Source: Phanerochaete sordida
Lineage: Eukaryota > Basidiomycota > Agaricomycetes > Polyporales > Phanerochaetaceae
Reading direction: 5' to 3'
DNA: 64,000 bases
Assembly (NCBI GenBank): GCA_019973155.2
Contig: BPQB01000009.1
Location: forward strand, 62,001 to 126,000
The position numbers and the translations under genes are program-made. Shown here piece after piece: positions 11,501-25,687 of the stretch. Under the pieces are notes generated by a model. That model had not been told where the DNA came from. It saw only the letters and a list, made by a program, of their open reading frames with translations, and did not search any database. Within the stretch, counting starts at the first letter, position 1; the number at the start of each line of letters is the position of its first letter.

Positions 11501-12701
11501 ATGCCGCTTGACGGCCATGATTATCTCGTTCGCCAAGGCTGGGAAGGCAAGGGCTCTGGTCTGCGGCATGGAGCTATCAGCCGGCCTGTCATTGTCGCAC
11601 AGAAGAAAAACATGGGTGGGATAGGCAAGGACAGAGACGAGGCGTTTCCCTTCTGGGATCAGTGCGTATACTTGTTGTCCGGATTTTGAGCAGACCAATA
11701 ACCTCTGTGCAGCGTGTTTAATGCCGCAGCTAGCGCAATAAAAGTCAAGTGCTATGACAGCGACTCGGTACGTCCGCTCGCCCGCTCCGACTTGCATATG
11801 CGACTGAGCCCTTCTGCAGGAAGACACCGAGTCCTCTACGCCGGCAGTAGCCTTTCAAAAGACAAAGACTGGCATAATATCAAATCGCCGCCCTACGTCA
11901 GGTACACCTGCTCTATCCGGCACTGCGACGCCCAGTGAAGACCCGTCAGCTTCGAGTAGCGGCACCTCGACCCCGCGACTAAGCGTCCTGGCGGCAGCAA
12001 AGCAGCAAGCCGCGCGCCGCATGCTGTACTCGATGTTCTTCCGCGGTCCTGTCCTCGGCACAGAGATCCTTGAAGAGAAGATCGAGGCGCTGGTCGAGGC
12101 GAGCGGAAGCGAGGCGCGAGTAGAGGTTGTAGTAGAAGAGACGGTCGTAAAGGTGGACAAGGCGGAGAAAAAGGAGAAGAGAGAGAAGAAGAAGAGGCGG
12201 AAAGAGAAGTCAGGCGAGGATGAGGGTGTTGCCACGGCGGACGTCTGTGGGAAGGGCAAAGCGAAGGCGATGGATGTTGAGGAGGAGCTGGAGCAGTCGC
12301 GCAAGGGCAAGCGGAAAGAGAAGACTACAGAGGAGCCCGATGTGAAGCACAGGAAGAAGCGGAAGAGGTCAGATGAAGAGGACGAGGACGAGGAGGCCCG
12401 CAGAGTGAGGAAGCAGGAGAAGGCAGAGAGGAAGAGACTGAGAGCAGAGAAGAAGGCAAAGAAGGACGAGAAGCGACGCCTCAAGGAAGCTCGCAAGTGC
12501 AAAGAGGAGGCTTCCGAGGACGAGCCTGAGGTAGATGGCGAGGCACCGGAGGACCCTGGCGCGGAACAGGTCGCCTCAGCGGTTGAAGACTCGAATCCTA
12601 CGAAGGCGGACATCGAAGGTCGCAGCAAGCGTTCGAATAAGTCCAGCTCTAAGTCGAAGAAGAAGCGGAAGACCGAAGAGCCAGACTCAGTAGAGACGTA
12701 A
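11501..12701 (+). CDS. TMA23: TMA23-like G-patch nucleolar protein
   Basis: TMA23/PINX1-type G-patch proteins act in ribosome biogenesis in the nucleolus. Exons 11501-11661, 11713-11767 and 11820-12701 give 365 residues. The N-terminus carries a G-patch-like block, YLVRQGWEGKGSGLRHG, followed by RPVIVAQKKNMGGIGKDRD and AFPFWDHVFNAAA, the arrangement seen in TMA23. A Ser/Thr/Pro linker follows, then a long, extremely charged tail (residues about 150-360) of Lys/Arg/Glu repeats with a basic C-terminus (KSKKKRKTEE), consistent with nucleolar retention and a coiled coil. The ATG chosen directly precedes the G-patch (MPLDGHDYL). Assignment to TMA23 rather than another G-patch protein rests on the N-terminal position of the motif and the FWD/FNAAA continuation. 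Confidence 0.85.
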
Positions 12702-12871
12702 CAGATATATACGTACGATACCTTCATCGGATTTTTCATACTTTTCCTGGCTAGATGAGCCGTTCACATACTTCAGACCGATGTGGCGGGTGTAACTGGG
12801 GCAGGTCGGATGCGAAGAGTCCATGAACACATTCAGCGCAGATTGTATTCTGCTAACTCTAAGCTACACCA

Positions 12872-14445
12872 CTACTTGCTATGTCGATACTTCGTTACGT
12901 AGAACCCAGGTCCCTCGCGCTGCGCTCTCTTCAACCCATCGTCCGCACCAGCTTTGCGCCACCTCCCCACACCGCGCCAGGCAGGCTCCGGCTCGACCAC
13001 GACGGGCGGATAGGTCGCCTCGTTGACGCCTGGCCCAAAGTCGAAGACGAACGCACGGCTCTCGTTCGCGCCAAATACTCGCGCGCCGTCCATGACGACC
13101 GAGTAGACGGGGCTCGAGTCATTGCCCGGCGCGTGCACGCTCCAGCCACGCGTGTGTGCGCGCACGTCCCAGAACGCGAGCACGCTGTGCCGCGCGGAGC
13201 CCGCGGCGATGTGCGACGCCGAGCCGCCGCCGCATGACAGGGAGTAGATGGGCTCGGGTGTCCAAGGGTCGCAGATGCTCATGCACGGGAGGAGGGACGG
13301 CGCGCCGTCCGCGGAGAGATGCGTGGGGGTGCGTAGGTCGAAGATGCGCACGATGCCGTCGTACCAGCCCGAGACTAGGATTTCCTTGGATGCTCCCCAC
13401 GCGCATGCCGGCGGGGCTGAGCTGATGGCGTACACCGCCGTTGAACGCTCCGCTGGTGTCGCAGACGACAAGAGGATAGATGGCTGTGGGGATATATGGG
13501 ATTCGGAAATGTGATGCACCGAGAGCGGGTCGAGAGAGGTCTGCCCAAAGGCAGCATAAGGGCTGGAAGCCCCCATTTCGAGGTGGCAGGACCAACACCG
13601 GGTGCCCACGTCAACTAGCTCCGGCGCGAGCTCTGTAGATGCGAGCGACGTGAACGCAGCAGTACCAGTCGAAGACAATGAGAGAAGGTGGGATGCTGAC
13701 ACTGAAAGCCCTTCAATGAGCGAACCGTCGTGGAAGTCATATCGCTCCCTCAGAGACGCGTCAATGTGCCCAGACTGAGCAGCTGGTTCCGCGCAAGGAG
13801 GTAGAGTGACTCGTTCCAGATTTCCGTCCGCATATCCCACAACTATTGTGCGATCCGAGCCATTGTCCGGAAGTGACGTGAGGGCGGTGATGTCGCGATT
13901 TGGATGGAAGGCACTGGTGGTATAGGCACATTCCAAGCGAACGGGAGGCGATACGTCTGGCCCTGCGGACGCCGAAAAGCCATACGAATAGATGGTGTTC
14001 CCGGCGGCAAGCAGCAATCTGGAAGAGTTGATGGTCAGGAGAGGCTGGAGCTTCCCTGTCCAGCGCTGGGAGAGTGGTCGTGCAACAAAGTGTTGACGTT
14101 TCCAGTTATGATCAGCAATCATGTTGTACCTAGGGCAGGCGTTAGCCATGGCAAGTAGGATGACTGGAATGACACGAACTTGACTTGGGCCCCAGAGCTC
14201 CATGACGCACTCGCCATGGACAGGCTGAGTGACTGTCTTGGGTGACGCTTCAGATAATCCTTCCAGCCAAACTCGTCTACCTGGGACCGCAGGTTAGTGA
14301 TTTGGAAGTCCATATGATCTTGGAGGCTCACTAGGTCCCGTAGGATCCTGCAGGTACAGCAGAGGGCAGCCAAGTCCCTCGCAGATAGATGGTGCATGAA
14401 TATGATAACTATGTCGCTGGGTAGCAGCGTAATGTTCGCGGCCAT
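12872..14445 (-). CDS. F-box protein with WD40-type beta-propeller
   Basis: Two exons, 14445-14180 and 14129-12872, give 507 residues. The N-terminus MAANITLLPSDIVIIFMHHL followed by DLAALCCTCRILRDLV is an F-box, the Skp1-binding element of SCF ubiquitin ligases. The remainder contains degenerate WD-type blades, for example LLAAGNTIYSYGF, TIVVGYADGNLERV, EILVSGWYDGIVRIFDLR and VLAFWDVRAH, suggesting a propeller that would bind a substrate. The last residues (GPGFYVTKYRHSK) are basic. The 50-nt intron falls just after the F-box segment. It is convergent with the TMA23-like gene (170 nt between stops) and divergent from Miro. The substrate cannot be inferred. Confidence 0.82.
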
Positions 14446-14687
14446 CTTGGTTATCGAGTCGCAGTCGAGTATAAGCAGATTTTATAGATTTATGGTCGCC
14501 GCGGTCGTGTGGTGATGGTGTGGAAAAGAGATGCGGGGAGGCCTGGTGGAGGTTCCATTGCAAGCTGGGGCACTGGCGCTTGACGGCCCCGCGAGCCAGG
14601 TTGTCTTCTGCCGCCTCGAAGCCGACGCCGAACTGACACGCAGAGTCTTGCTCGACCGTGACCAGGCGTTCTTCATTCCTGAAGGCC

Positions 14688-17500
<2,813 letters not shown>

Positions 17501-17872
17501 ATTTATTTACTACGTGTTGTGCTGGTCGTATAGCTGTCCTCGAGCTGTGATAATTTGTTGTGCTTGCTGGACGGACGCGGAGGGATTTGGATCCGCTGGG
17601 AGATGAGCCTGACTCGCTCGGGTAGATCCGATGGCGGGGCGTTAAAGGCGTGGCCCTCGTCACAGGTGTGCCTGCATAGATCGCCGAATTCATCGCTCAG
17701 TACCCCTCGCCTGAACATTGCCCACTTGAACCGCAACGTCCACCATCGATTCTTTGTTCGAGCCTTTGTACTTTGTGACTACAAATTTTTGCTTAGCAAC
17801 TGAAACAACTTGAACCAAAACCACCACCACTACTTGTCATCCTCGGAGCTGCGCTCAACCAATCTACCCAGC
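17501..17872. other. Intergenic region with upstream motif of the VWA gene
   Basis: Between the Miro stop and the VWA start. It holds CACTTGAACCGCAAC at 17723-17737, a 15-mer also found upstream of the mS41 gene at 57950-57964. A pyrimidine- and CA-rich 5' leader follows. No RNA gene is seen. Confidence 0.5.
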
Positions 17873-19554
17873 ATGGATGAAGACATGGAGTTCGACGCTG
17901 CAGCAGCTGCGTTCCAGCAGACGGAAGAGCAATACTACCCGCAGGCGAACGGCGGAGGAGACAGGAAACTACTGTACGTTAACACGCTATGCCCGACAGG
18001 CACATCTGGGCGCTGACTGAGCACGCTGCAGAGACCTGGTGTTCGTACAGGACTGCACTGGCAGCCAGGGAAGCTACATTACGGCCGCAACGAAGAACAT
18101 CCAGGCCATTTCGCAACACATCTACGAGTCTGGCAAGCTGCAGTCCGTCGAGGACCTGCGCATAGGCCTTGTCGCGTACCGCGATCATCCCCCGCAGGAC
18201 CACACCTATGTCACGAAGAACTTTGGCTTCTCCTCGGATATCATGAAGGTTGAAAAGGATCTCGGCACCCTTTACGCGAGTGGCGGCGGTGATGGACCCG
18301 AAGCTGTGACGGCCGCCCTGGCAGAGGCCTTGAACATGGACTGGAGGCCCGAGGCCAGCAAGATGGTGGTGCTGATCGCGGATGCTCCACCTCATGGCAT
18401 CGGGGAATACGGCGATGGTGCGTTTACTTCGAACACTCTGTTAGCAGCATCAAATTCACAATATGTGTATAGGCTTCGACGAGGGTTCACCAGATGGCAA
18501 TGATCCCATACAGATTGCACGAATAATGGCCAGCCGCGGCATCGTCCTCGTAAGTAGCGTTGGCAGTAGATATACTATGGGACATCTAATGTTCTGTCTA
18601 GTTCTTCGTTGCTTGCGAACCAGCGTTGAGCGGTTACTCAGTGAGTAGTCCCTTTCGTGTCGATCTGTCACGCTTACCGACCCTTGGGCAGTACGCTACG
18701 GACTTCTACCAAGCAATAACAAATATCACATCGGGCTTAATGCTTCCATTGACGACGGCAGACCTACTCGTACACGCCATTGTCGGCAGTGTTCTGGAAA
18801 ATCTGGATATGGAACGTCTTGTCCGGGAGGTCGGTGCAGCGGTTTCCCAGCGTATACACGGGAACAACGAGAGCGTGGATGACGTCGCGCGCGAGCTGCA
18901 CGAACGGCTCCTGCTTCGCAACGAAAACACGAAGCGGGTGGTCATTGAGAGCATCTACCGTGAAACGGAAGAGGCCAAGCACAACGTCAACGCATACATG
19001 AGCGCAACGTCGCTTCGGGAAGCGAGGCCACTCCTGAAAAGGGTACGCTACTTCCCCGAAACTCAGTTATCGTTCAGGGTCCTGACGATGTTTGTTCCTG
19101 CCCTGCTTCTCAGGTACCGGGTACTCGTTTCACCGAAAAGTACCTGCACTCGCGCATGTCATCTTCCAGCCGGTACGGCTCGCCCTATACCCCCTACCTC
19201 CCCGCGCGCAAGGCCGCCGCGGCCTCGTCAAGCACGACCTCGGCGCCCGCCGTCCCACATTCCCCGCCGCGCAAGGTCCTCACCGACTTCGCGGCGTTCG
19301 GCGCGCCGAAGACGGCGAGTGTCTTCGGTACCGCCGTCGCGTCGACGCCGTTCTCGCTTGCCGGCGGCAGGGCTGCGTTCGGCGGCATGCGCAGCACCTC
19401 GGCGCGCATGGACGACGATGACGAAGATGACGACGATGACCGTGCGCCAATCGACGACGGCCGGCAGAAGATCGACCTCGTCGAGGACTCCATCACGCTC
19501 GACCAGGCGAAGCGGATCGCGATGCAGAGCGCGTGGCGGACGGCGCGCATCTGA
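17873..19554 (+). CDS. von Willebrand factor A domain protein
   Basis: Six exons join into a protein with an acidic N-terminus (MDEDMEFDAAAAAFQ) and then a VWA domain. DLVFVQDCTGSQGSY supplies a MIDAS-like D-x-T-G-S, and VEDLRIGLVAYRDHPPQD and KMVVLIADAPPHGIGEYGDG are typical of the VWA proteins related to the N-terminus of fungal and slime-mould alpha-kinases. After the domain come about 130 residues with helical character and a basic Ser/Ala/Pro-rich linker. A run of ten Asp/Glu residues (DDDDEDDDDD) and a helical end (LDQAKRIAMQSAW) close the protein. No kinase domain follows, so this is a stand-alone VWA protein. Its partners are unknown. An in-frame ATG at 17810 would add 21 residues, but the acidic start is preferred. 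Confidence 0.85.
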
Positions 19555-20181
19555 GGGCGCGTGCGGGGACGTTATTCGGTCATCTCACGGACTCGTATAC
19601 CGTCGATCGACATAATCTGAGTTAATCTCGCCTTGTTGTCCAGGTGACTGATAATGTATACTTTCATGCCTACGGTCTGTTGTGTTTGGAGCATGCTCGA
19701 AGAACGAAGACGTTTCATACTGTTCCAATGCCTTCAACTCCTGTACCATTAGACCTATATCACATTAGCACGGCTTGCGATTTGTAGCACTCGAACTTAG
19801 ACAAGCAGAGCTTGAATAATGCATATGCCGTCTGAAGAAACGAGGCAGAATCGTGCAGGTAGTAATAACGATAAAGGTATAACTAAACCGAAACTTGATG
19901 GTACAAAACGAGTTTGCTTTCCGAGACCTGTTCTCGGGCGGACTACAACGAACGGCCCAGAGGAGTGACAGCAGAGATGCGAGAGACGTGCGAGGAATAA
20001 CAGATGCAGATGCGGGTAGCGTCCCTGGAGGTCATGAACAATTACAAAGTCGTGTCAAAATCGATACGAGAGACGTCGGGAAGACAGCGAGCTGGCACAG
20101 CGAAGCGCGAATGGATATGCCCATCCGCTACGAAGAAAACGACAGGTCGAGTGGAGATGAAAATGAGTTGAGTCGTGGTTG
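19555..20181. other. Convergent intergenic region (VWA gene / RasGEF 3' ends)
   Basis: Both neighbours end here, so this should be 3' UTR and spacer. It is AT-richer than the flanking exons. A plus-strand frame at 19895-20242 overlaps the RasGEF 3' end in antisense and shows no domain, so it is not called. Confidence 0.5.
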
Positions 20182-23100
20182 TCAATTGGCTGGAATTGCG
20201 CGAGGTTCATCCTTCGAGGGCTGGGAAGTAACTGAAGCCTGAGACCGAGTTGCCCATTGGAATAGTTGGCGCATATCTCCAGATGGAGGAGGCGGTGGCT
20301 GGTCCGCAGACCGCTTGGGCTCGACCAGCAAGCTTGACAGAGGTTAGCAAGGTTCATGGGGCTGGTCTGAGAAGAGCGTACCTGCGACGGTACAGATCTT
20401 GCAAGTCGGTCCGGTTCTTGGACTGCTCAAATGCGTCCTTGAGGTATTCCTGTACCTCTGGTATCTCTTTGAGATTATACGGCACTTGGAACCGTTGCAT
20501 GTCTACCAGCTGAGAGTGAGGGCTAACATCGATCTAGCATAAGAAACACTGACCTTGGACAATCCGGGCAAGTTTGTGGTATTTGTTGAAGTTGAGCAGC
20601 TTCTTGTCCGGGTTCTGCGGAGAGCTGCGGTGCGAAGGGTTCCCTTCTCGACAGAATGTAATGTCTGTGAGGTACAGGCCTGCGATAAGGTACATTAGTT
20701 GTCGCTGCACAAGGCAAAGACGAGGGCACATACCAAGGAACGGTATCGCTGGTGGAGCGGTGTTCTTCAACCGAGTGCGGTACTCATGATAGTTGCGGGA
20801 GTGATCGGACAGCTTTCTGAGCGCCTCAAGCTGAGACCGGTTCTTCTGCGGAAGTCCCTGCGAGCAGGCGTGAGTAAAGAATTGCATCGAAGCACCGGTC
20901 ATACTTACAGTCCACGTCTGATGCAAGCGGGAGATCGTTGAAGAGTCGAGAGCAGCGAGAATGGATCGCGGGGTGCTGAAGTTCTGTAGTGTCGTGCATC
21001 GCTATTTTACCGCAGGTGAGTGTACGTCCGAATATGCGAAGTGAGAATCAAATCACGTACATCGGCCACCTTGATGAAGTACTTCATCAGGGCTGTGCGC
21101 TTCTTCGTGTCGGGCTCGTCCAAGATGCTTTCCGCCACCCAGCCGGTGATGACAGTGCTAAGAGAGGTGACCGCCTTAACGTTGCGCGGGTACGAGCCGT
21201 CCGACTGGCCGGTTTCGAGCACCTCCTCCGGCTGAATAGCGCAGTACAGGTTGCACTCCATAACCGTGAGCTGCCGCGCAAGTTCAAGGGTGTCGAACTC
21301 TATTAGCGAGATCGCCGAATAGTTCTTGTTCCGTAGGTGCGCGAGCGTGTCCTTCTTGAGGACGGGGCGCGGAATCTCGGACACAGCGAACGTCGGAGGG
21401 TTCAGCGGGAAGCCCGGATCGCGTGCGCGCTCGAAGCGGGATCCTTGTGTTGAGTCTTCGGGCAGAGACCGCTGCCGGACCAGCTCCATGATCTGCTGCG
21501 AAGGGATCGGGAACATCGGACTCAGTGCTTCGCGCGTGAAGTTCGCGAGGGCAGGGATGATCGGAAGGTCCAGCGAAGGCCTCCAGTAGCTCTCCAGCCA
21601 GATTTTCAGGACGTTCGCGACGCGCAGGCGGACGGGGACGCCCTTGCGATGTTGCCACTGGAGCATCTCATCCTGCGGCAGCCCTTGTGGTGGAAGCAGG
21701 TTGTACCGCGCGATGAGGGTCTCCATAAGCTCAACGGAGGTCGTGAACTGCCGGAAAGTGAGGAAGAAGACAGCAGCGAACGCTGGCTCGGCCAGCGCGT
21801 CGTGGGGAGTCATACGCTCGACAAGCGCCGACAGTGTAGCACCGACGAGCTGCCCTTCGCTGTTGTAGGCGACGTCCTCCGACGGGTGATCGTGCGACAA
21901 CAGCCACGACAGCGGTGCGGGAGGAGGTGGTGCAGGAGGCGCGGTGGTCGGGAGGGCTGGCAGCTCTCCTTGGCGAAGCTTCTCCTCGAGGGAGCGCCGG
22001 GCTTGATGGTTTGAAAATGACCCCTCCCAAGTCGTTCCGTCGTCCGTAGGGACAAGTGACACCGGTGAGCTGAGGCTCGCCATGTCCGCTCGGTCCTGGT
22101 GCTCCTCGCTCGTCCGTGCAGGCGGCAGCGGCTTGTTCGAGGCGGGCGTCGGAGACGACGCGTCGTTGTCGTTGTCAGAGAAACTGTCTGGTCTTCGGAC
22201 AGTATCATCCGCGATAGGGAACTGAGATCGTTCAGGCGACGGCGGGAATTCAGGCCTAGTTGGTGTGTCGGCTAATGGCACAGTCTGGACAGGGACCGTG
22301 AGATCGTCGACGTCGCCCTCGACACCGTTGGCACGATAGATTTCGCGAAGCGCGCTCGGACGAGCAGCAGCACGTAGATGGTCTGACCTGCTGTGTGCAT
22401 GCGAGAACTTGCTTGGCGTGAAGGTCTTCGAGTCCAGCTCGCTGGTGCCCGGAAGTTCGATAATGAGTGGCCGATGGCCGCTCGGCCGCTGCAGACACTT
22501 CTTGACCGCGTTCACACAGTCTGAGCCCGCTTTGAGAGCGTTGGTAGCGGACCGCAGGAGCGTTGACTTCTCCTCTTCCTCGGTGACACCAGGCAGGGGT
22601 GCTGTCGTGAGCTGTCGCACAGCATCCGCAAGCGTGCTTGTGACGTTGTAGAGCCCCTCTTTCGCGGCGCGCAAGTCGTGTGCACGTTGTGGAGGAATGT
22701 CTGGGTGCCGCAGTACAGCCTCAACTATGGTGAGCAGCTTGCACACCATCTCAACAACCTCGCGGACAAGCTCGTACATGTGTCCCGTACTCGACGCATG
22801 CGAAGTTCGCGAGTGTGAGTGGGCGTGACCGATGAAGGCTGCGATAGTGGACAAGTAATGGTCATGGGAGTGTCGCAGAGCTTCCATGACCTCGGGGGTC
22901 GTAGAAGGGCCAGTCGGAAATGAAGGAGCGGAGGGCGTGCCAATAGACTCGACAGAACGTCCAGAGGAAGACGAGGATACGCTGCTGATAGAGGCCTGAT
23001 TGCTCTTGTGCAGTACAGCGGGACCGCTGCTAATGCGCTTGGTTTGAGAAGCAGCCATCTTCCCCTCAGCGCGTCCGACCGTGAGAGCAGGTGCTCGCCG

Positions 23101-24477
23101 AGGAACAGGAGGAGCGTCCGCAAGGTCATGAAGCGGCTTGCTTCCACGAATGTCGGACATGCTCCTGGCACGAGTTCGTCCGGGGGTCATGGTGTCATCG
23201 CGCTGATGCTGCCTGTACGCACTATCGTCCGCAGCTTTCATCGACTTGGGAACGCCGTATGGCCCGAAATCGTCGGCAACCGGCGTGGGCGTGTCGGCGA
23301 CGCGCACTAAAGTCCCTTCATGGCTACCCCACCTGTCTTCCGAGTCGGATGAAGCGCGGTCCGACTCCGTGGATTGACTTGCGAAGTCAAGACCGCATTG
23401 CGTCGCGATCGCAAGGAAATCGCGGACGTGCGCGAAGAGCTGACCACTGCCCCGGATCATGCCTTCTGCCTGCTCGCTTCTCTCCTCTGCGTTCAGCTCT
23501 CCCTCAGATGCTTTCCTGGACTGGGTGACGAGTAATGCCAGATCTGACAAAATGCGCTTCCGCTCCTTCGCGAGTAGAGGATGTCTCTTGAGAATAGCAG
23601 CCTCCCGGGCGAGGCAGCCGAGATCTGTGAGTAGTGACCGAACGCTGGAGATGATATATGCAATGGACGGCTGGAAGTGACTGGATCGGTTTGTCCGGAC
23701 AGCATTCTGTAGCACGGAGAGCGCGCGAAGCAGAGGTACCATCAGCGGTGGGCAGTAGGCGTCGAGGGAACTCTCCGAGGCCATTGGTCGATGATCCGTG
23801 CGTATGAAGCTGATGGATTTCGCAGAGGCCGAAGCCGACCAGGGCGAAGCAGGCCCTGCGGAAGCGCTATGGGAATGCCCGCCGCCGTTCTTCGCGCGTC
23901 GCTATACACAGAGAACTGAGGTCATTTTCTGTCGTGGATACAACTGTTCGAAGTACGAAGCAGTAGTACTCACCAGGAGGTTGGGTAGCGCTTCGTCTTG
24001 CAAGAGTCCCACATCGGCCGTAACGTAGTTGCTGGGAAACCACCCTCTCCGACCATCGAGCTCTCCATCCCACCATCCACTCGAGTCGCGGTTCAGCACG
24101 CGTATGACTTGGCCTGCTTGGAACGTGAGACAAGTAACGTTCTGCTGCTGCGGAAGCGGAGCGAAGTCGTGCAATGCGAGGACATACTGCTCCGGGTTGT
24201 AGTCCGGATCCGAGGGCAGCGAATCCTGTACGGGTGCAGTGCCACGGCGAAGGGAAGTGGAGGGAAAGTAGCTGGTGGACGGCGAGTCGATGTCGGATGT
24301 GGGAGCCGAAGTCGCGGTCGTCGAAGCGCTCCTTTCCCGCTCAAGAGACGCAGTATAGAGCGCAGAAGAAGGCCCCGGGACGCGATCTGTCTTCGTAATC
24401 CTAGCAGCGCCAGAGCTGGATGACGGCCCTGCAGTCGCTCCCATGGAGGTGTCGATTGTGAGGCGTGCAGAGGGCAT
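20182..24477 (-). CDS. CDC25: SH3-RasGEF, Cdc25-type Ras guanine nucleotide exchange factor
   Basis: Cdc25-type factors load Ras with GTP at the plasma membrane, feeding cAMP/PKA or MAPK signalling. The first exon has a Ser/Thr-rich leader and an SH3 domain (YVLALHDFAPLPQ to GWFPSNYV). The 2.8-kb central exon carries a long regulatory region with many Ser/Pro sites. It then has the RasGEF_N module (GQLVGATLSALVERMTPHD, FFLTFRQFTTSVELMETLI) and the start of the catalytic domain (ISLIEFDTLELARQLTVME). Later exons give NRSQLEALRKLSDHSRNYHE, LKNTAPPAIPFLGLYLTDIT, then NFNKYHKLARIVQ and VPYNLKEIPEVQEYL, the conserved catalytic core including the flap. A Pro-rich tail ends at EPRAIPAN. No disruption is seen. 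The gene shares a 1.2-kb divergent promoter with the NiCoT gene. Confidence 0.93.
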
Positions 24478-25687
24478 GGTGCCTCATGCGAAAGTTGGAC
24501 GTCAAGGTGGACGGAGCAGCGTAGAGCAAGGATTAGGTATATAGGATCGCGGAGAGTCGTCCGGAGGTGAAAAGATACAAATCAAATGGGTATGCAGGAT
24601 CAGACGGTCGCGTTGGACGAGACGGAGGGGTATCAACCGAGATGTAGCGATATACCGAGGATATTATAGGCCGTACGGGTTGCCGGGATTCCAGGAGAGC
24701 CTTGAGAGGGTATCGGGTCTAATTAGAGTCGTCGCCGGTCGTCCAGAGGTCGTTACGGGATTGAGAGGTTGGGCGAGCCCATGCGCGCACGCTTTCCGTT
24801 CGAACCAGCGACAAGCCTGGATGTGACCCGAGGGCACGGTTCCGCGCGTCACGCGCTACAGCCAAATATGGACTGTGACCGTCACTCATTGCCAGGACAC
24901 CGCAGTCACGCAGCATCGCGGGGACGAGTCCCGTCTCTTTCTCCTCGACACCCATTGAAATCATTCGTCTGCCATGCGACCCGAAACCTTCGACTGTATC
25001 TGTCGGACGGTGCCTTTCGAGCTCGTACACTTGACACTTCGCCAAACTCATCTGATATCGACGGCTTTTCATAACGACCAGGGAGGTGTCGGCGTGTCGC
25101 CCAGCCGCATCTTTACATCTCGACATCGTCTGCTTTCGATTTCGTGTTTTTTCGCCTCTGCCACCTTCCGTAGACCGCCCTGCGCCGTACGAGCATCACC
25201 CTGTGTGCCCAAGTCACTCTGCAGCCGGACATGTGCGTGCCCCAGTCCGCTTTCCCACACGGTCATACGGCGCTGTGTCAAGTGCAGTCTGCTGACCGTA
25301 ACAGAGCGAGGAAGCAGCTTTGGATGCTCTCCGAATAGAGGACCTTGAGCGTCGGCGGCGTACTACTCAGCCTTCGAAGCTCGTCAAACCGTGCGAGGAT
25401 CACAAACCCTGCTCTTTTTGTCCTACTTTCCGCCGCCACTGCTCCCTAGGATATGACCGCCGACCAGTGGCCGCGTTCAGTGTTCTGCAGCGTGCCGTAC
25501 TCATACATCGCGCAATTGGAGGACCACCAATGGCGGCCTCTTATCGCAACACGATCGCGGCGCACGCGTTATCATTACTGGCCCCTGTCGCATGCTGCTA
25601 TCGCTGCGTCTGCTATAAAGCCTCCTGTGTAACTCCTGCCCTCTCCTTCCTGCCATCTCTGTGGGGTCCGTCGATTCGCAGTCGGCG
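24478..25687. other. 1.2-kb divergent promoter region (RasGEF / NiCoT)
   Basis: No frame in this interval shows a recognisable domain on either strand. It contains the TATA box of the transporter near its right end. The rest is probably regulatory and leader sequence of the two divergent genes. No RNA gene or repeat was found. Confidence 0.5.
25614..25620 (+). promoter_or_regulatory. TATA box of the NiCoT transporter gene
   Basis: TATAAAG lies 68-74 nt before the ATG at 25688, a normal spacing for a fungal core promoter. Confidence 0.6.
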